This document shows positions 13,516 through 24,569 of a stretch of DNA of 64,000 nucleotides, piece after piece. Numbering within the stretch: the stretch's first letter is position 1; each line of letters opens with the position of its first letter. Position numbers and translations under genes: made by a program. Source of the stretch: Symsagittifera roscoffensis (lineage: Eukaryota > Xenacoelomorpha > Acoela > Convolutidae); NCBI RefSeq assembly GCF_963678635.1, contig NC_087065.1, positions 20,225,623 through 20,289,622 of the forward strand, written 5' to 3'. Under the pieces are notes generated by a model. The model worked only from the letters and a program-made list of their open reading frames with translations, had not been told where the DNA came from and made no database searches.

Positions 13516-15330
13516 TGATAACGACAACGCCCCCGAGTAAAGACGTGAGGTCTCGCAAGAGGAAGAGGGACGTGGAGGGATTGGGCAGTCCTTCAGCGGA
13601 TGCGGTTTCGGAGAGGAACTTGAGAGAGACAGCCCCCATGGTTCTGGCACGATGGAAGACAGCAGCCTACAAGAGTAGCTACGAGCCGAGGAAACTGCTC
13701 GACGTAGAAAAAGAGATGGAGATCCCCACCAGCTCAACAACGGACGAAGATTTCAAGCCTCAGAGGATAAAAATGAAGCGAGGTTCGACGAGCGGGCAGA
13801 CCTGGGAAGTGGACGTCGGCAAAGAATGGGTCTCGAATGAACACCAGGCTACTGGGAAGCAAGTGACTGGCGATCCTCTTGAGAAGAATAAAACGAGGAA
13901 CACCTCCCGACCGTGGTGGGTGGCCCTGGAAACGTTGCAGGAATTGGAAGACTGCCTGAAGAAGCTCGACAGTGGAGTGTCACGCAAACGACGCAACTGG
14001 GCTACCCAGCAGAAGGCTGGTATCATTAAATTGGAATTGGGGAGCCAACTGAAGAGAACTTGGCAGAACTTGTTAAAAGATCATTTTGAAGAAGCGATGA
14101 GAACATCCTCATCGGCATCGCCGTTGATGGCGAATCTCTTTATTAGGACCGCAGGACAACTGATGTTCGCGTGGAGCCTGTTGGGGATAGAGTTAGAGAC
14201 ACTGACTTCGTACGACAAGTTGAAGTTGGGAGGCAAGAATCTAGAGGTATATCGAATGCTGATGCAGCACGTTGCTAGGGACAACTCAGGCTTGAGTCTG
14301 GCAAGGAGGAAAGATGCTACCTGTTTCTTGAGATGGACAATGTCGATGATGACTGACAGTACCATCCTAGCATGTCACCAGAGAGCAATTGGAAGCAAGA
14401 CGCTGGAAAGGAGAGTCTCCACATTCATCTTGAATGTGTACCAGAGTACTGGGATAGAAAAAGAGGATGGTTCTAGGCAATCTCTAGAGAGCCACAGGAA
14501 GTTAGATGAGATACGGAGATTCTACAACAAGAAGTTTGAAGAGAAACACGACGTTCACCGTAACTTGGCTTCGTCAGGAGAGTACTTGAAACCCAACAAA
14601 AAGGGAGAGTACCAATATGTGTCTGGAGTGATGGGGATGGCATACAACCCTTTCTTGGACTTAGAAGCTGGAGGTGCCCACAGAAACTATGAGGTGGCGG
14701 AGCTGCTGAAGTTCTGGACAGAGAAGATAATGGAGATAGACACTGTGGAGAGAGAGAGAGACCTAGCCTGGGTTTGATTCTCGAGAGAACACCGGAAGTA
14801 ATAAGTGTGCCACGCTCAAGTAAAAGAGTAGAACTAAAAATGGGTAACGGGAACGGCATGTTGACCACGAATCTGGGAGTAGTGTGGAAATTGCTCAGGC
14901 CCTCCTGGTGTCCACATCCCCATGCGAGCTTGATCGAGGAAGTCACTGAGCGAGTGAGATTAGCGCCGACAGAGGATGAAGATTTGGCAACCTTGAGTAT
15001 AGTACATAGACTGATCCTGCCTCAAGTGAAGGAGTCAAGCGAGATGACGAGTGGAACAGGGTCGATAAAAAAGATGGAGCCGGGCAGTTGTCTTGACTCG
15101 ACGTGTGGGAATGGCGAGCACATCTGCGATGGACGATCATGCGTCAGGATACAGTCTTTCCAGAAAGAAGACCTAGTCACCTGGTTTGAGGACATCACCG
15201 AAAGGGAGAAAAGTGAGATACAGATAGTGGCTGAGTGTTACGCGAGTACCACGGTGAACCTAGCAACAGCTCTGGGATTCTTCTCAAGAAAGTGCAGTCT
15301 CCAGTCACTGGAGAGGCTAAACTTAAGTCT
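13476..15330 (+). pseudogene. Element A cargo region 2 (last coding region, incomplete)
   Basis: This is the counterpart of 35389-38586 in element B, overlapping the end of cargo region 1 by a few tens of bases in a different register. Near the start is a basic cluster (SRKRKRDVEG) typical of a nuclear localisation signal. A long helical part of unknown fold follows, then a Cys-rich segment (CLDSTC...CDGRSCVRI). It is shorter than its counterpart in B and broken. No family is recognised. Confidence 0.55.
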
Positions 15331-15447
15331 GCTGCAAACTTCTGTAAATGACCACTGGCACTGTATCTTGAGTGACACTCGGGCTTCTGGGGATTCACTG
15401 ACAGAGACAGCACGCGATGAGGACATCGATCTTGAGTCCGAGGAGTA

Positions 15448-16332
15448 TGTGCCAGTCGGTCATATCTGGAAGTTTGACCTTGAGGGACAAGAAAAAACGT
15501 GATTTTGGAGTGAAGTTTTTATTTTCAAAATTTCGAATGGAGCCTGTCATGCTCAGTTTTCTCGCACCAACTGAAAACACAAAAAGTGAAGAATCAGAAC
15601 GACCGATTTACAATCGCGGGAAAGTGCTTAAATAGAACAGCGGTAAATTGCTATTCGCAATTTCCAGATACAAAATAAGACACGAGTATAGCTGTCTTGT
15701 CCCGAAATAGGAGGAGAGATAATAAAAAGAAGAGAGAACAACTATTCGGAACAAACCAGAGTGAACCTTCAATGGAAAGGTGTACAGCTTGAGTGTCCCA
15801 ATGGTTCATACAAAAACTCCAATTATAGAGTCAGAACTTACTTCTGTTATCAAAACTGACCAGTATTAAACTTATCTAGTTATATTATCTAATTCTCGAG
15901 TTGCTTACCAATTTAATTACTCCCTGTGCTTGAGTGCATCAACATGTGAGTCCCTAATTTAATTTTTATGATTGTTATGTTGAGATAAGGCGAGTTTTAA
16001 GTTGATCCATCTGAAATGGATCAAAGTTCCACTGTCCGATAAAAAGTAACTTAACGGATTGTTCCGACCCTGTTTTTAACGGCGTTCGTGTATTTTGGGT
16101 ATTTTGAGACCTAAGTATGGGAACGTTCTTATTTTCTAGAGTGGGGGGATATTTTGGTAGTAGCCTTTAAGCTGTAACGGGTTCTGGTCTCATGTCGCAA
16201 GCGAACCGAATTGGTTGCGACCGTTCTTGAGGTAGAAAAACACAAGAGATAGTGTCCCTGACTCTTGAGCCAATGGTTATAGGGCCTATTTTTCTTAAGC
16301 CTCATATGTGACCGAAGTAGGCGACTGTTACA
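15448..16332 (+). repeat. 3' LTR of element A
   Basis: This 885-bp LTR begins TGTGCCAGTCGG and ends GACTGTTACA, matching the LTRs of element B in sequence and order throughout. It contains the 9-bp stem, 5-bp loop inverted repeat TTGATCCAT/ATGGATCAA at 16002-16024 that all LTRs of this family in the window share. Boundaries were set where similarity to the B LTRs starts and stops. Confidence 0.88.
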
Positions 16333-16926
16333 CCTCACGTCTGCCGTTGTGGTGAGCACGTCGACACTTTTGGAGGCCACGGTCTTTCGTGCAGGAGAAG
16401 CGCCGGCAGGCTTTAGCGCCACTCAATGATTAACGATGTAGTGAAGCGAGCTTTAGGATCGAGCAACGTTTCTTCAGTTCTCGAGCTTCCTGGTCTGTCC
16501 ACAGCAGACCAGAAACGTCCAGATGGACTCACGTTGGTGCTTTGGGAGAGAGGTCAGTCACTCATATGGGATGCCACTGTTGTCGACGCCCTGGCACCAA
16601 GCCGTCTGTCCTCTGGCACTGCATCTCAATTCTCTGCTGCCTCTGAAGCCGAAAACTGTAAAACCTCGAAATACGCTGATTTAATAAATCGAGGATACAT
16701 TTTCGCCCCAGTTGCTTTCGAGATCCAAGGCGGATGCGGTCCACAAACGCTCAAATTTCTCAAGACCCTGGGTAGAAAACTCAACGAAACTACTCAAGAA
16801 CCAAAATCTTCAATTTACATGTAACAACGCATCTCCATTGCGATTCAAGTTGGAAACGCGGCGGCTGTCTTAGGGACATTGGGAGATAGCGACGCGCTCT
16901 CAGAAGTTTATTATTTACTCAAATAG
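16333..16926 (+). mobile_element. R2-like LINE remnant: C-terminal zinc knuckle and restriction-like endonuclease
   Basis: This is the C-terminal end of a non-LTR retrotransposon protein. A Cys-Cys-His-Cys knuckle is encoded at about 16342-16392 (VCRCGEH...GGHGLSC). It is followed by NDVVKRALG, the block RPDGLTLVLW with WDATVVD (the PD..D pattern of restriction-like endonucleases in R2-type elements), and an alpha/beta tail ending near QRISIAIQVGNAAAVLGTLG. The copy is interrupted by in-frame stops and has no RT part here. Its left end is flush with the LTR of element A. The AT-rich tail (16927-17001) contains ATTGTAA/TTTGTAA repeats like a LINE 3' tail. An assignment to R2-type elements is likely, but the clade cannot be fixed. 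Confidence 0.6.
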
Positions 16927-17001
16927 TTACGCGTTTGCCAATTGAAGCGGATTAGTGATAGCTGTGAAATGTATGTGAATTATTGTAAATTACATTTGTA
17001 A

Positions 17002-17882
17002 TGTGCCAGTCGGTCATATTTGGAAGTTTGACCTTGAGAAAAGCAAGAGTACTCAATTTTGGGGTGAAATTTAATTTTTGAAAAATTCGAATGGAGCCTG
17101 TCATGCACGATTTTCTCGCGATAACTGAAAACCGAAAAAGAGAATGGAGAACGATCGAACAACAATCGCGGGAAAGTTGCTAGATAAAACAGTGGGAAAT
17201 TGCTATTCGCAATTTCCATCATAGTGAACAAGAGTAGAGCTGTCCTATCTGAAATAGAAGACAGAGTATTCCCGAGAGAACAATTATTCGAACTGGACTA
17301 GAGTGAACCTTCGACGGAAAGGTGGACAGCTGGAGTGTCCCAATGGTTCACATAAAACTTCATTCTAGAGTTCAAACTTACCTCTGTCATTCAAACTGAC
17401 AAACATTGGACTTATCTAGTTATCTTAGTTAATTCTAGAGTTGCTCACCCATTTAATTACCTCCTGTGCTTGAGAGCATCAACATGTGAGTCCTTAATTT
17501 AAATTTCTAGAGTGTGTTTTATGATCATTATGTTGAGGTGAGGCGAGTTTTAGGTTGATCCATCTGAAATGGATCAAAGTTCCACTGTCTAAAAAAAAGT
17601 AACTTAACGGATTGTTCCGACCCGGTTTTTAACGGCGTTCATGTATTTTGGGTATCTAGAGACCTAAGTATGGGGACGTTTTTATTTCTAGTGGGGGGGA
17701 TATTTTGGTAGTAGCCTTTAAGCTGTAACGGGTCGTAGTCTCATGTCACAAGCGAACCGAATTGGCTCTGACTGATTTGAGGTAGAAAAACACAAGAGAT
17801 AGTGTCCCTGACTCTTGAGCCAATGGTTATAGGGCCTATTTTTCTTAAGCCTCATGTGTGACTACAGTAGACGAATGTTACA
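17002..17882 (+). repeat. 5' LTR of element B
   Basis: This 881-bp LTR starts TGTGCCAGTC and ends AATGTTACA, with short TGT...ACA terminal inverted repeats. It is nearly identical to 39015-39898. It contains several CTTGAG/CTAGAG hexamers and the conserved inverted repeat TTGATCCAT-CTGAA-ATGGATCAA at 17555-17577. It should hold the promoter of the element; no TATA box was assigned. Confidence 0.92.
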
Positions 17883-17893
17883 TAGTGTTTTTA

Positions 17894-17908
17894 TGGCGCT
17901 CCCGGGTG
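17894..17908 (+). promoter_or_regulatory. Candidate primer-binding site of element B
   Basis: TGGCGCTCCCGGGTG lies 12 bases downstream of the 5' LTR end. Primer-binding sites of LTR elements start with TGG, the complement of the tRNA CCA end, within a few bases of the LTR. The position and TGG start fit, but the matching tRNA was not identified. Confidence 0.4.
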
Positions 17909-18386
17909 TTTACGACATCAGGACTACGGAGTCGAACCCACTTGAGACAGCTTCGGGCTAAATGCCCATTCTAGAGTACCGGCGGTGCGGTTCGACAGGA
18001 ACGTGCAAACCTTCCGGTTGTACCGTGATAGCTTTTTAAGAAAACTCGAGAAAACTTCCTGGTACGCTCTCCGAACGAGGCTTAGCTAACCGAGTAATGG
18101 GGGGCAACTAGGGGGACAAAAACACGAGCAAAAAGACAAAAAGCAAAACAAAAACCAAAAAAGAATAGAAAAAGGAACAAAAATTATAAAACGAAAAAAG
18201 ACAGTGACTTTGACACCAGATCAGTTGGATCAAACCTTTATATTAATTAAATAGTATTCCCATACTCTTTTACAAGTTCGATCGTTTCGATCAACCTAGC
18301 AATTTAACCCAGTAACCTCAATAAAGTGCCCGAGTGTGGGGCGTTGTCAAGGGTTTTTAGATAGCTTGGAACTTAGCTGGACAACA

Positions 18387-18573
18387 AGGAGACTTGACTG
18401 GAAGAGGTGACCAGCCGAGTGGGAAAGTGGTTCAGGAGCACTTGAGCTGAACCAATAGGAGACTTGACTGGAAGAGGTGACCAGCCGAGTGGGAAAGTGG
18501 TTCAGGAGCACTTGAGCTGAACCAATAGGAGACTGGACTGGAAGAGGTGACCAGTCGAGTGGGAAAGTAGCCA
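18387..18573 (+). repeat. 70-bp tandem repeat, about 2.7 copies
   Basis: The unit starts AGGAGACTTGACTGGAAGAG and recurs at 18387, 18457 and 18527 with exactly 70-bp spacing; the last copy is partial and slightly changed. It lies in the leader of element B. Each full unit carries one CTTGAG. Confidence 0.9.
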
Positions 18574-18784
18574 AGAAGGATTTGGCAGTTCTCGAGTTCT
18601 CAAGTTGGGCAGAACGGGTATCGTTAAAATTCACATTACATTATAGGAAATAAGTGTAAAATTGGATAAGCGATATCCTCCGGTTTTGAGGAACGTTTTT
18701 ACTTGAGCAGGCCTGGAGACAGGTCTACGGTTTTCTCTTGAGAGGTTTAGCACCCGGCGCTTAAGGTAACTTTAGGCTTAAGAA

Positions 18785-18860
18785 GGGGGGCTAAAAAGGG
18801 GGGAGGTTAGAAGGGGGCTGGTTAAGTTAGAGGTTGGCGGTTATAATTTGTAAAAAGGGG
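18785..18860 (+). other. G-rich tract in the leader of element B
   Basis: Runs of five or six G occur at 18785-18790, 18798-18803 and 18813-18817, with a further run near 18857. The spacing of the first three runs would allow a G-quadruplex if a shorter G pair completes it. This is suggestive only. Confidence 0.35.
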
Positions 18861-19427
18861 GGACACATTAGAGTAACTAATTAGTCGACATCGTTGATTT
18901 AGTTACATTAGTCATTTACACGCGTTGGTCATAGGAAGCGGATATCCAAAATTGGAATATGGTTAAGGTAGGTACCCTGGTCAGATCGGTAGGGGGGAAC
19001 GGACATAGACAGTTTTTGTGACACCCCATAAGATCGCTAGCAGGGGGGAAGGAAACGCGTGGCAATTAGGTACCAGACATTTTTTCGATAGAAGGTAGAC
19101 ATTTGTCACCTTTGAATTTTAGGTGGATTCATCTTTCTGTTTTTATTACTTTTTCTTGCTTAGATTTTTGTTGCATTTTGGTAAGGATTTGTGTTTGGCT
19201 TTTATACGAACAGGTGATCACAAGATACCTGCGCACAGGTTTTGGTTTCAAGTTGCTTGGAACATTGAAAAAGAGGTAACTAAAAAAGGGGGGTCAGCAT
19301 TTGGCCACTAAGAGAGGGTTTTTGGGAAAATTTTTACTAGAGCTTGAGTGGTGGTACAAGGTACAGTGAATCAAGAAGTCCCCATAACGAGGAAGAAAGA
19401 GGTCCCACCGCTCAGACACTTGTCAAC

Positions 19428-20256
19428 AGTCTTGGGACAGCGCAGTCCTGGACCAGAGCAGTCTTGGGACAGTGGTCTTGGGACACTAGCCTTGGGACAG
19501 TGGTCTTGGGACAGTGGTCTTGGGACAGTGGTCTTGGGACAGTGGTCTTGGGACAGTGGTCTTGGGACAGTGGTCTTGGGACAGTGGTCTTGGGACAGTG
19601 GTCTTGGGAAAGTGGTCTTGGGACAGTGGTCTTGGGACAGTGGTCTTGGGACAGTGGTCTTGGGACAGTGGTCTTGGGACAGTGGTCTTGGGACAGTGGT
19701 CTTGGGACAGTGGTCTTGGGACAGTGGTCTTGGGACAGTGGTCTTGGGACAGTGGTCTTGGGACAATGGTCTTGGGACAGAGGTCTTGGGACAGTGGTCT
19801 TGGGATAGTGGTCTTGGGACAGTGGTCTTGGGACACTAGCCTTGGGACACTAGCCTTGGGACAGTAGTCTTGGGACACTAGTTTTAGGACACTAGCCTTG
19901 GGACAGTAGTCTTGGGACAGTGGTCTTGGGACACTAGCCTTGGGACAGTAGTCTTGTGACAGTGGTCTTGGGACACTAGCCTTGGGACAGTGGTCTTGGG
20001 ACAGTGGTCTTGGGACAGTGGTCTTGGGACAGTGGTCTTGGGACAGTGGTCTTGGGACAGTGGTCTTGGGACAGTGGTCTTGGGACAGTGGTCTTGGGAC
20101 AGTGGTCTTGGGACAGTGGTCTTGGGACAGTGGTCTTGGGACAGTGGTCTTGGGAAAGTGGTCTTGGGACAGTGGTCTTGGGGCAGTACTCTTGGGACAG
20201 TCTTGGGACAGTGGTCCTGGGATAGTACTCTCAGGACAAGGGTCTTGGGACACTGA
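19428..20256 (+). repeat. 14-bp minisatellite in the leader of element B
   Basis: The unit CTTGGGACAGTGGT is repeated about 58 times, with minor variants such as CTTGGGACACTAGC and a more variable middle part (about 19835-19985). Because 14 is not a multiple of three and the unit lacks stops on several frames, it gives long artefactual open frames on both strands. The near-perfect homogeneity of the flanking blocks points to recent expansion. Confidence 0.95.
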
Positions 20257-20586
20257 CGGAAAGTACTGGGACAGTACCGAACAGTCTTGGGACAGTAGAA
20301 AAAACCTGGGACGGTACAAAGAAGAGTAGGGACGGTAACTGGAAGTCTTAGGACGGTATAAAAATTGAAGTAAAATTACAATAAGTGTTTTGAGACAGAA
20401 TTAAAACAGAACAACACTAGTCGGAACCCGGTACGGTTGAGACCACAAATAAAGAAAGTTTCACGAAAGGCTTTTATCACGTTGTATATTTCCTTTTAAG
20501 AATTCTTTTCCACAAAAGATTTTATTCGTAGAATAGAATTGTGTATATAATAATATTGTAAATAAGAGCAATTGTAAATAGAAATA

Positions 20587-23150
20587 ATGAGACGGAGTAG
20601 GGTACCGGTGCTCGAAAAAAGGTCAAGTGGATCAAACACGAAATATAACTCGTCGCTGCGCGGAACGACATCAATGGGCCCAAGCAAGACAAAAGATAAC
20701 TTTTCAGTTAGCATGGTCAGCACGAGGAGTAGTACCGAGAACAAGACGCGAGAAGGTGCTAAAGACGAACAGGTGGAGCCCACAATTGAAATCGATCTAG
20801 AGACACCAGACCAGAGCGTAGATGAAGTGGAGAAGAAGACTACGGAATCCACACCGATGCCCCATATGGAAGATCAAAATCCAAAAACCGTGGAGTTTTT
20901 GCCGATAGACGCGTTGGAAGACACAACAGGCAATACCCGAGAAACGGTGAAAGACGACTCTCAAGTAAAGAAAACATCTTTTACAGAAAAGTTGGCGATG
21001 ATGGTCGGAATGAAATCGAAGGACAACACGGCCGAAGAATCAAAAACTGAAAGAGCACGAACATTTGGGACAGTGAGCGCGAAGACGACAGAAGCTGACC
21101 TAAAGGAAGAACAAGCCAAAACGGAAGCGACAGCCGAAAACAAGACAACGGCTGATCATGAAACAGCTACCCTTGAGCTTGGCGACCTGATGACAAAACT
21201 AAATCAGATCGACAAACAACTAAAGTACAGTGAGGAAGATAGAGACTTAATAAGGAAAGAGTTGAAATACAACAAACACGAGTATCTGGATAGTTATTTT
21301 AACCTGGCTAAGGCGACAGACGAGAGACTCCAGCAGATGTCGGACAAGGTAGATGCCACCAATGAAGAACGAGATAAGAACATCAAAAGAGATATGCAAC
21401 AGTTGAAAAACCGATATGATGATGTCAACAGCCAATTAGGTAGACTGGAAAAGAGAATGGACACAATGAACAGGAATCAGGCCGAAAGTTCGTATGCAAT
21501 ACAGGCGAAGTTGGATGCAATCTTGAGAAATTCTACCACACAAGAAAGACCGGTAGCGGATCGCACGCAAGGCACCAGAGTGGACTTTGTGGAACCACAA
21601 AGGAACAAACGGCAATCGACACCGTTGCCTTTAAACCGGGATGCGGTAAGCATAGCACCAACGGTAGCAAAAACAATCATAAAAAATGGGACATCAAACA
21701 CAACGAGTGGTCCGGAGGACTCAACAGCTAGCAGCAACGGAGGTGCGGATGCCATGACGTGGGCAAGCACTTGGGAGATGATGAACAGGACTCTAGAGGC
21801 CTTCGCAACGAGGAACACTGACTCGAGCGATAGGAGAGACGGAAAATCAAGAAAAACTTTCAAGAAGCCAAAAGAATTCAAAGGCGACTCCGATGGATGT
21901 ATTGACACGTGGGTGGAAGTGATGAGATTACATCTAGAGCAAGATAACTTAAATGATGAAAGGCAAGAATGCACAGCCATACTCAGCAACCTGGAAGGCA
22001 CGGCATTGAAATGCGTGGTTGCAAAGAAAGAAGAAGAACGCGATACCGCGGACAAAATCTTCGAAATATTGCTGAATCGATTCGGATCAGGCATGAAGGG
22101 TCACCAAGCGATGATGCGATTTGAAAAGAGAAGGCAGAGGGACGACGAGTCAATTGATCGGTTCCTAGATGACCTCGAGAGCTTGAGAAGAAGGAGTGAC
22201 CCGGAGGAGTCGACAAACAGAAGAAACTTTAGCATTGCCTCGAAGTTCATTGATGGGGTAAAAAGTGATGACTTAAGAACAATGTTAGCAACATACTACA
22301 CATTGTCGAAAGACAGCGCACCGACCCCAGAAGAAATGAGACAGAAATCAAGGGAATACATGCTGATGAAACCCAAGATATACTCATGTTCAGAAAACAG
22401 GAACACGCAAGGGGGAAGTCAACCCCAGAGGCCGTCATGGTACAAGCCTAGAGATGACATGGACAAGCGCAGATCATGCGCGAACTGCGGGTCGGCGGAT
22501 CACCACGTGGCTGACTGCACAACATACAAACAAGGCATGAAGAGTCTAGGATACGCACCGGATGAGGAGGACATGAGCCAGATGGAGGAACACGAGTACT
22601 ATAGTGGCTTAATCATCAAGATAGGCGCAAGATGCTTCTTCTGTAACCAGGAGGGGCACTTCAGAATGGATTGTCCCTTGTTCTGGGAAGCGGTCAAGGA
22701 CGAGAGTCACCCCAAACATAAGTTGGCATTAGCGGCAGTGCAGAATCAGCGGAATAGACAAAACGAGTTTGAATCTAGGAACTTAGGAGCACCAAGCACG
22801 GAATTGCCGACGAAAACAGTGAAAGCTGTAACACATGTTAATGGTGCGATAGAATCCGCGGCCGGGAACTCTCTAGAGATAAACTATGAGAAAGCGGCGA
22901 CGGAAGCAATTGCCAAAGTGAAACAGGATCTGGCTGCGAAAGAAATAGAGCAACGACTAAAGCTGGAGATCGAAAGACAGAATTTCAACGAAGCATTAAC
23001 CGGATCAAACCCAACACCAGAGGCTGTACCAGGCTCAACAAAGACCGGGAATTGTAACACTGTAAAAATGGTGACGGGAAAGCCATTCGGCATATCGAAA
23101 ATCGGGGCTAGAATAATGTCGATAATCACAGTGGGCGGCCACGAGGTAAC
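20587..23150 (+). CDS. Element B gag region with long coiled-coil N-terminal extension
   Basis: The gag region begins at an ATG (MRRSRVPVLEK). The first ~430 residues are not capsid-like. They are Ser/Thr/Lys-rich, then form a predicted coiled coil at about residues 195-318 (LMTKLNQIDKQLKYSEEDRD... and LGRLEKRMDTMN). A capsid-like segment starts around KPKEFKGDSDGCIDTW. Two CX2CX4HX4C zinc knuckles follow (CANCGSADHHVADC and CFFCNQEGHFRMDC), then a helical Lys/Glu-rich tail. Gag builds the particle and packages RNA in this family. Gag runs into the protease region without an obvious boundary. This is part of a young element that carries some breaks. Confidence 0.85.
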
Positions 23151-23860
23151 CAGAAACTTGAGCGAACCGAGCGACCAGACAATAATGCACATTGACGTGT
23201 ACGAAGATTACTTGAGTTGTATAAGCCAACAAACGACTTCTAGAGCGCTGAGAGCACTACTCACGAGAGGGGGCAGCAAGTCGGTACGTGTTGACAACAA
23301 GTATACTGAAGCTTATGGTCCACATGAGGTGATGCTAAATATAGATGGAATAAACATCTATACCAAGACAATGATAACATGCGACGAAGACCTAATTGGG
23401 CAAATCTACGTAGGGAAAGAAGAGTTGAAAGTGAGATCGATTGGACACTGCGCTATGCTTGAAGAAGATGCGATGCACATCGGGACAGAGGCAGATGTGA
23501 CAGGGCACGTGCTAGACATAAGTGGCAAAAAGACTCAGCTACGTGGGTTACTTGATACGGGAGCAGTCTTGAGCGTCATACCAATCGAAACTTGGGAGCG
23601 GATGGGCTTTGACAAAGGTGATTTGATAGACTCGAGAATACGGCTGTCAGCTGCAAACAAAAGGGCCCTTCGGGTGCTGGGCAGGACGCCGATAATAGCC
23701 CTCAACTTGGGGGAACGTAACCTGTGGATGGGCTTTATCGTGGTAGAAAACCTAGATGAATCTGACCAATTCATTTTGGGCAGAGACTTCATCAGGAATT
23801 TCGACGTAACGATTGATCTAAATAACGCAATGTTCAGGATACGGAACCCGGATAGGAGGT
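23150..23860 (+). CDS. Element B protease region
   Basis: This is a retropepsin-like domain with the active-site block LRGLLDTGAVLSVIP and the second conserved block FILGRDFIRNFD about 70 residues later. In Ty3/Gypsy elements this aspartic protease dimerises and cuts Gag-Pol. It lies between the gag tail and the RT, as expected. Confidence 0.85.
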
Positions 23861-24569
23861 ACGCAATCAAACCGGTAAATTTAATAATGGCAAATGAAAA
23901 CAAAGCACCGGTATTCTTGAGCAGGAGGGTGAGGCTAAAAGCGAATGAAGCGGCAATCGTAGGCTTGAGGATGAAAAATTACAATGAACTAAGTGACAAC
24001 AAGCAAGTGTGTGTAGTTCCGAATCCTAATAGTCAAAGTGCTGCTGTTTTAGGAAGATCCTTCTCGATAACGAAGAGCGGCCTCTGCGTCAGTGTCTTGT
24101 TGAATACCCTTGATATACCGATCACGATACAGAGAGGGAGGAAACTGGGATATGCTTTACCGGTTAAAACTCGATATGAAACAATCGAGAACTCAAAACA
24201 AAATGAAGTTGTTGATTGTCCCAATCATAGGGACAAAATTTGTATCTTGAGACGATTGCAGAAAATAAAAGATTCTTCAGGTCTTATTAAATCACTTAAG
24301 TCAGAAACGGATGATGGGCTGTCGAGCTGTTCGAACCTTCCAGAGCGACCCACACCAGATGAAATGCAAACTGATAAACCGGTTCTGCCGGAGATTGAAC
24401 ATTTGAGGGGCAAACTGAAAGATGAACAGCTCGAAGCCATCAAGGACGTACTAGAGCGGAACGAGGAAGTTTTTTCGAGGCATAAGGCGGATATCGGGTG
24501 TTGTAATTTCGTTGAGCATGAAATATAACTTGAGGAAAACGCGGTACCACACAGGGAGGGGGCGAGGCG

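Larger units (their letters stand above)
1..16332 (+). mobile_element. Element A: giant Ty3/Gypsy-type LTR element, 5' part outside window, broken
   Basis: The order is gag with two CCHC knuckles, aspartic protease, RT-RNase H, integrase, macro-domain-like segment, then a long post-pol cargo and a 3' LTR at 15448-16332. The RT and integrase motifs are those of the Ty3/Gypsy group. The copy is broken, with roughly a dozen breaks, and is shorter than element B in its last part. It cannot be dated by LTR comparison because its 5' LTR lies outside the window. It differs from B at many sites in every part, so it is a separate and probably older insertion. Its 3' end abuts an R2-like LINE remnant directly, which suggests that A inserted into that LINE. 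Confidence 0.93.
17883..20586 (+). other. Leader (5' untranslated region) of element B
   Basis: This stretch of about 2.7 kb lies between the LTR and the gag start and shows no credible gene. In order it holds the candidate primer-binding site, a 70-bp tandem repeat (18387-18573), a G-rich tract (18785-18860) and a long 14-bp minisatellite (19428-20256). Open frames over the minisatellite are a by-product of its unit length. Packaging or translation-control roles are possible but unsupported. Element A's leader lies outside the window. Confidence 0.75.

Noticed and set aside
17925-18010. tRNA-like piece in the leader (GGACTACGGAGTCGAACCCA)
   Set aside because: The complement resembles a T-arm and acceptor end, but no matching 5' acceptor or anticodon arm is found nearby.
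19344-20329. Long open frames on both strands with repeats such as GLGTVVLGQWSWDS or QDHCPKTTVPRPLS
   Set aside because: They are artefacts of the stop-free 14-bp minisatellite, which reads open in several frames at once.
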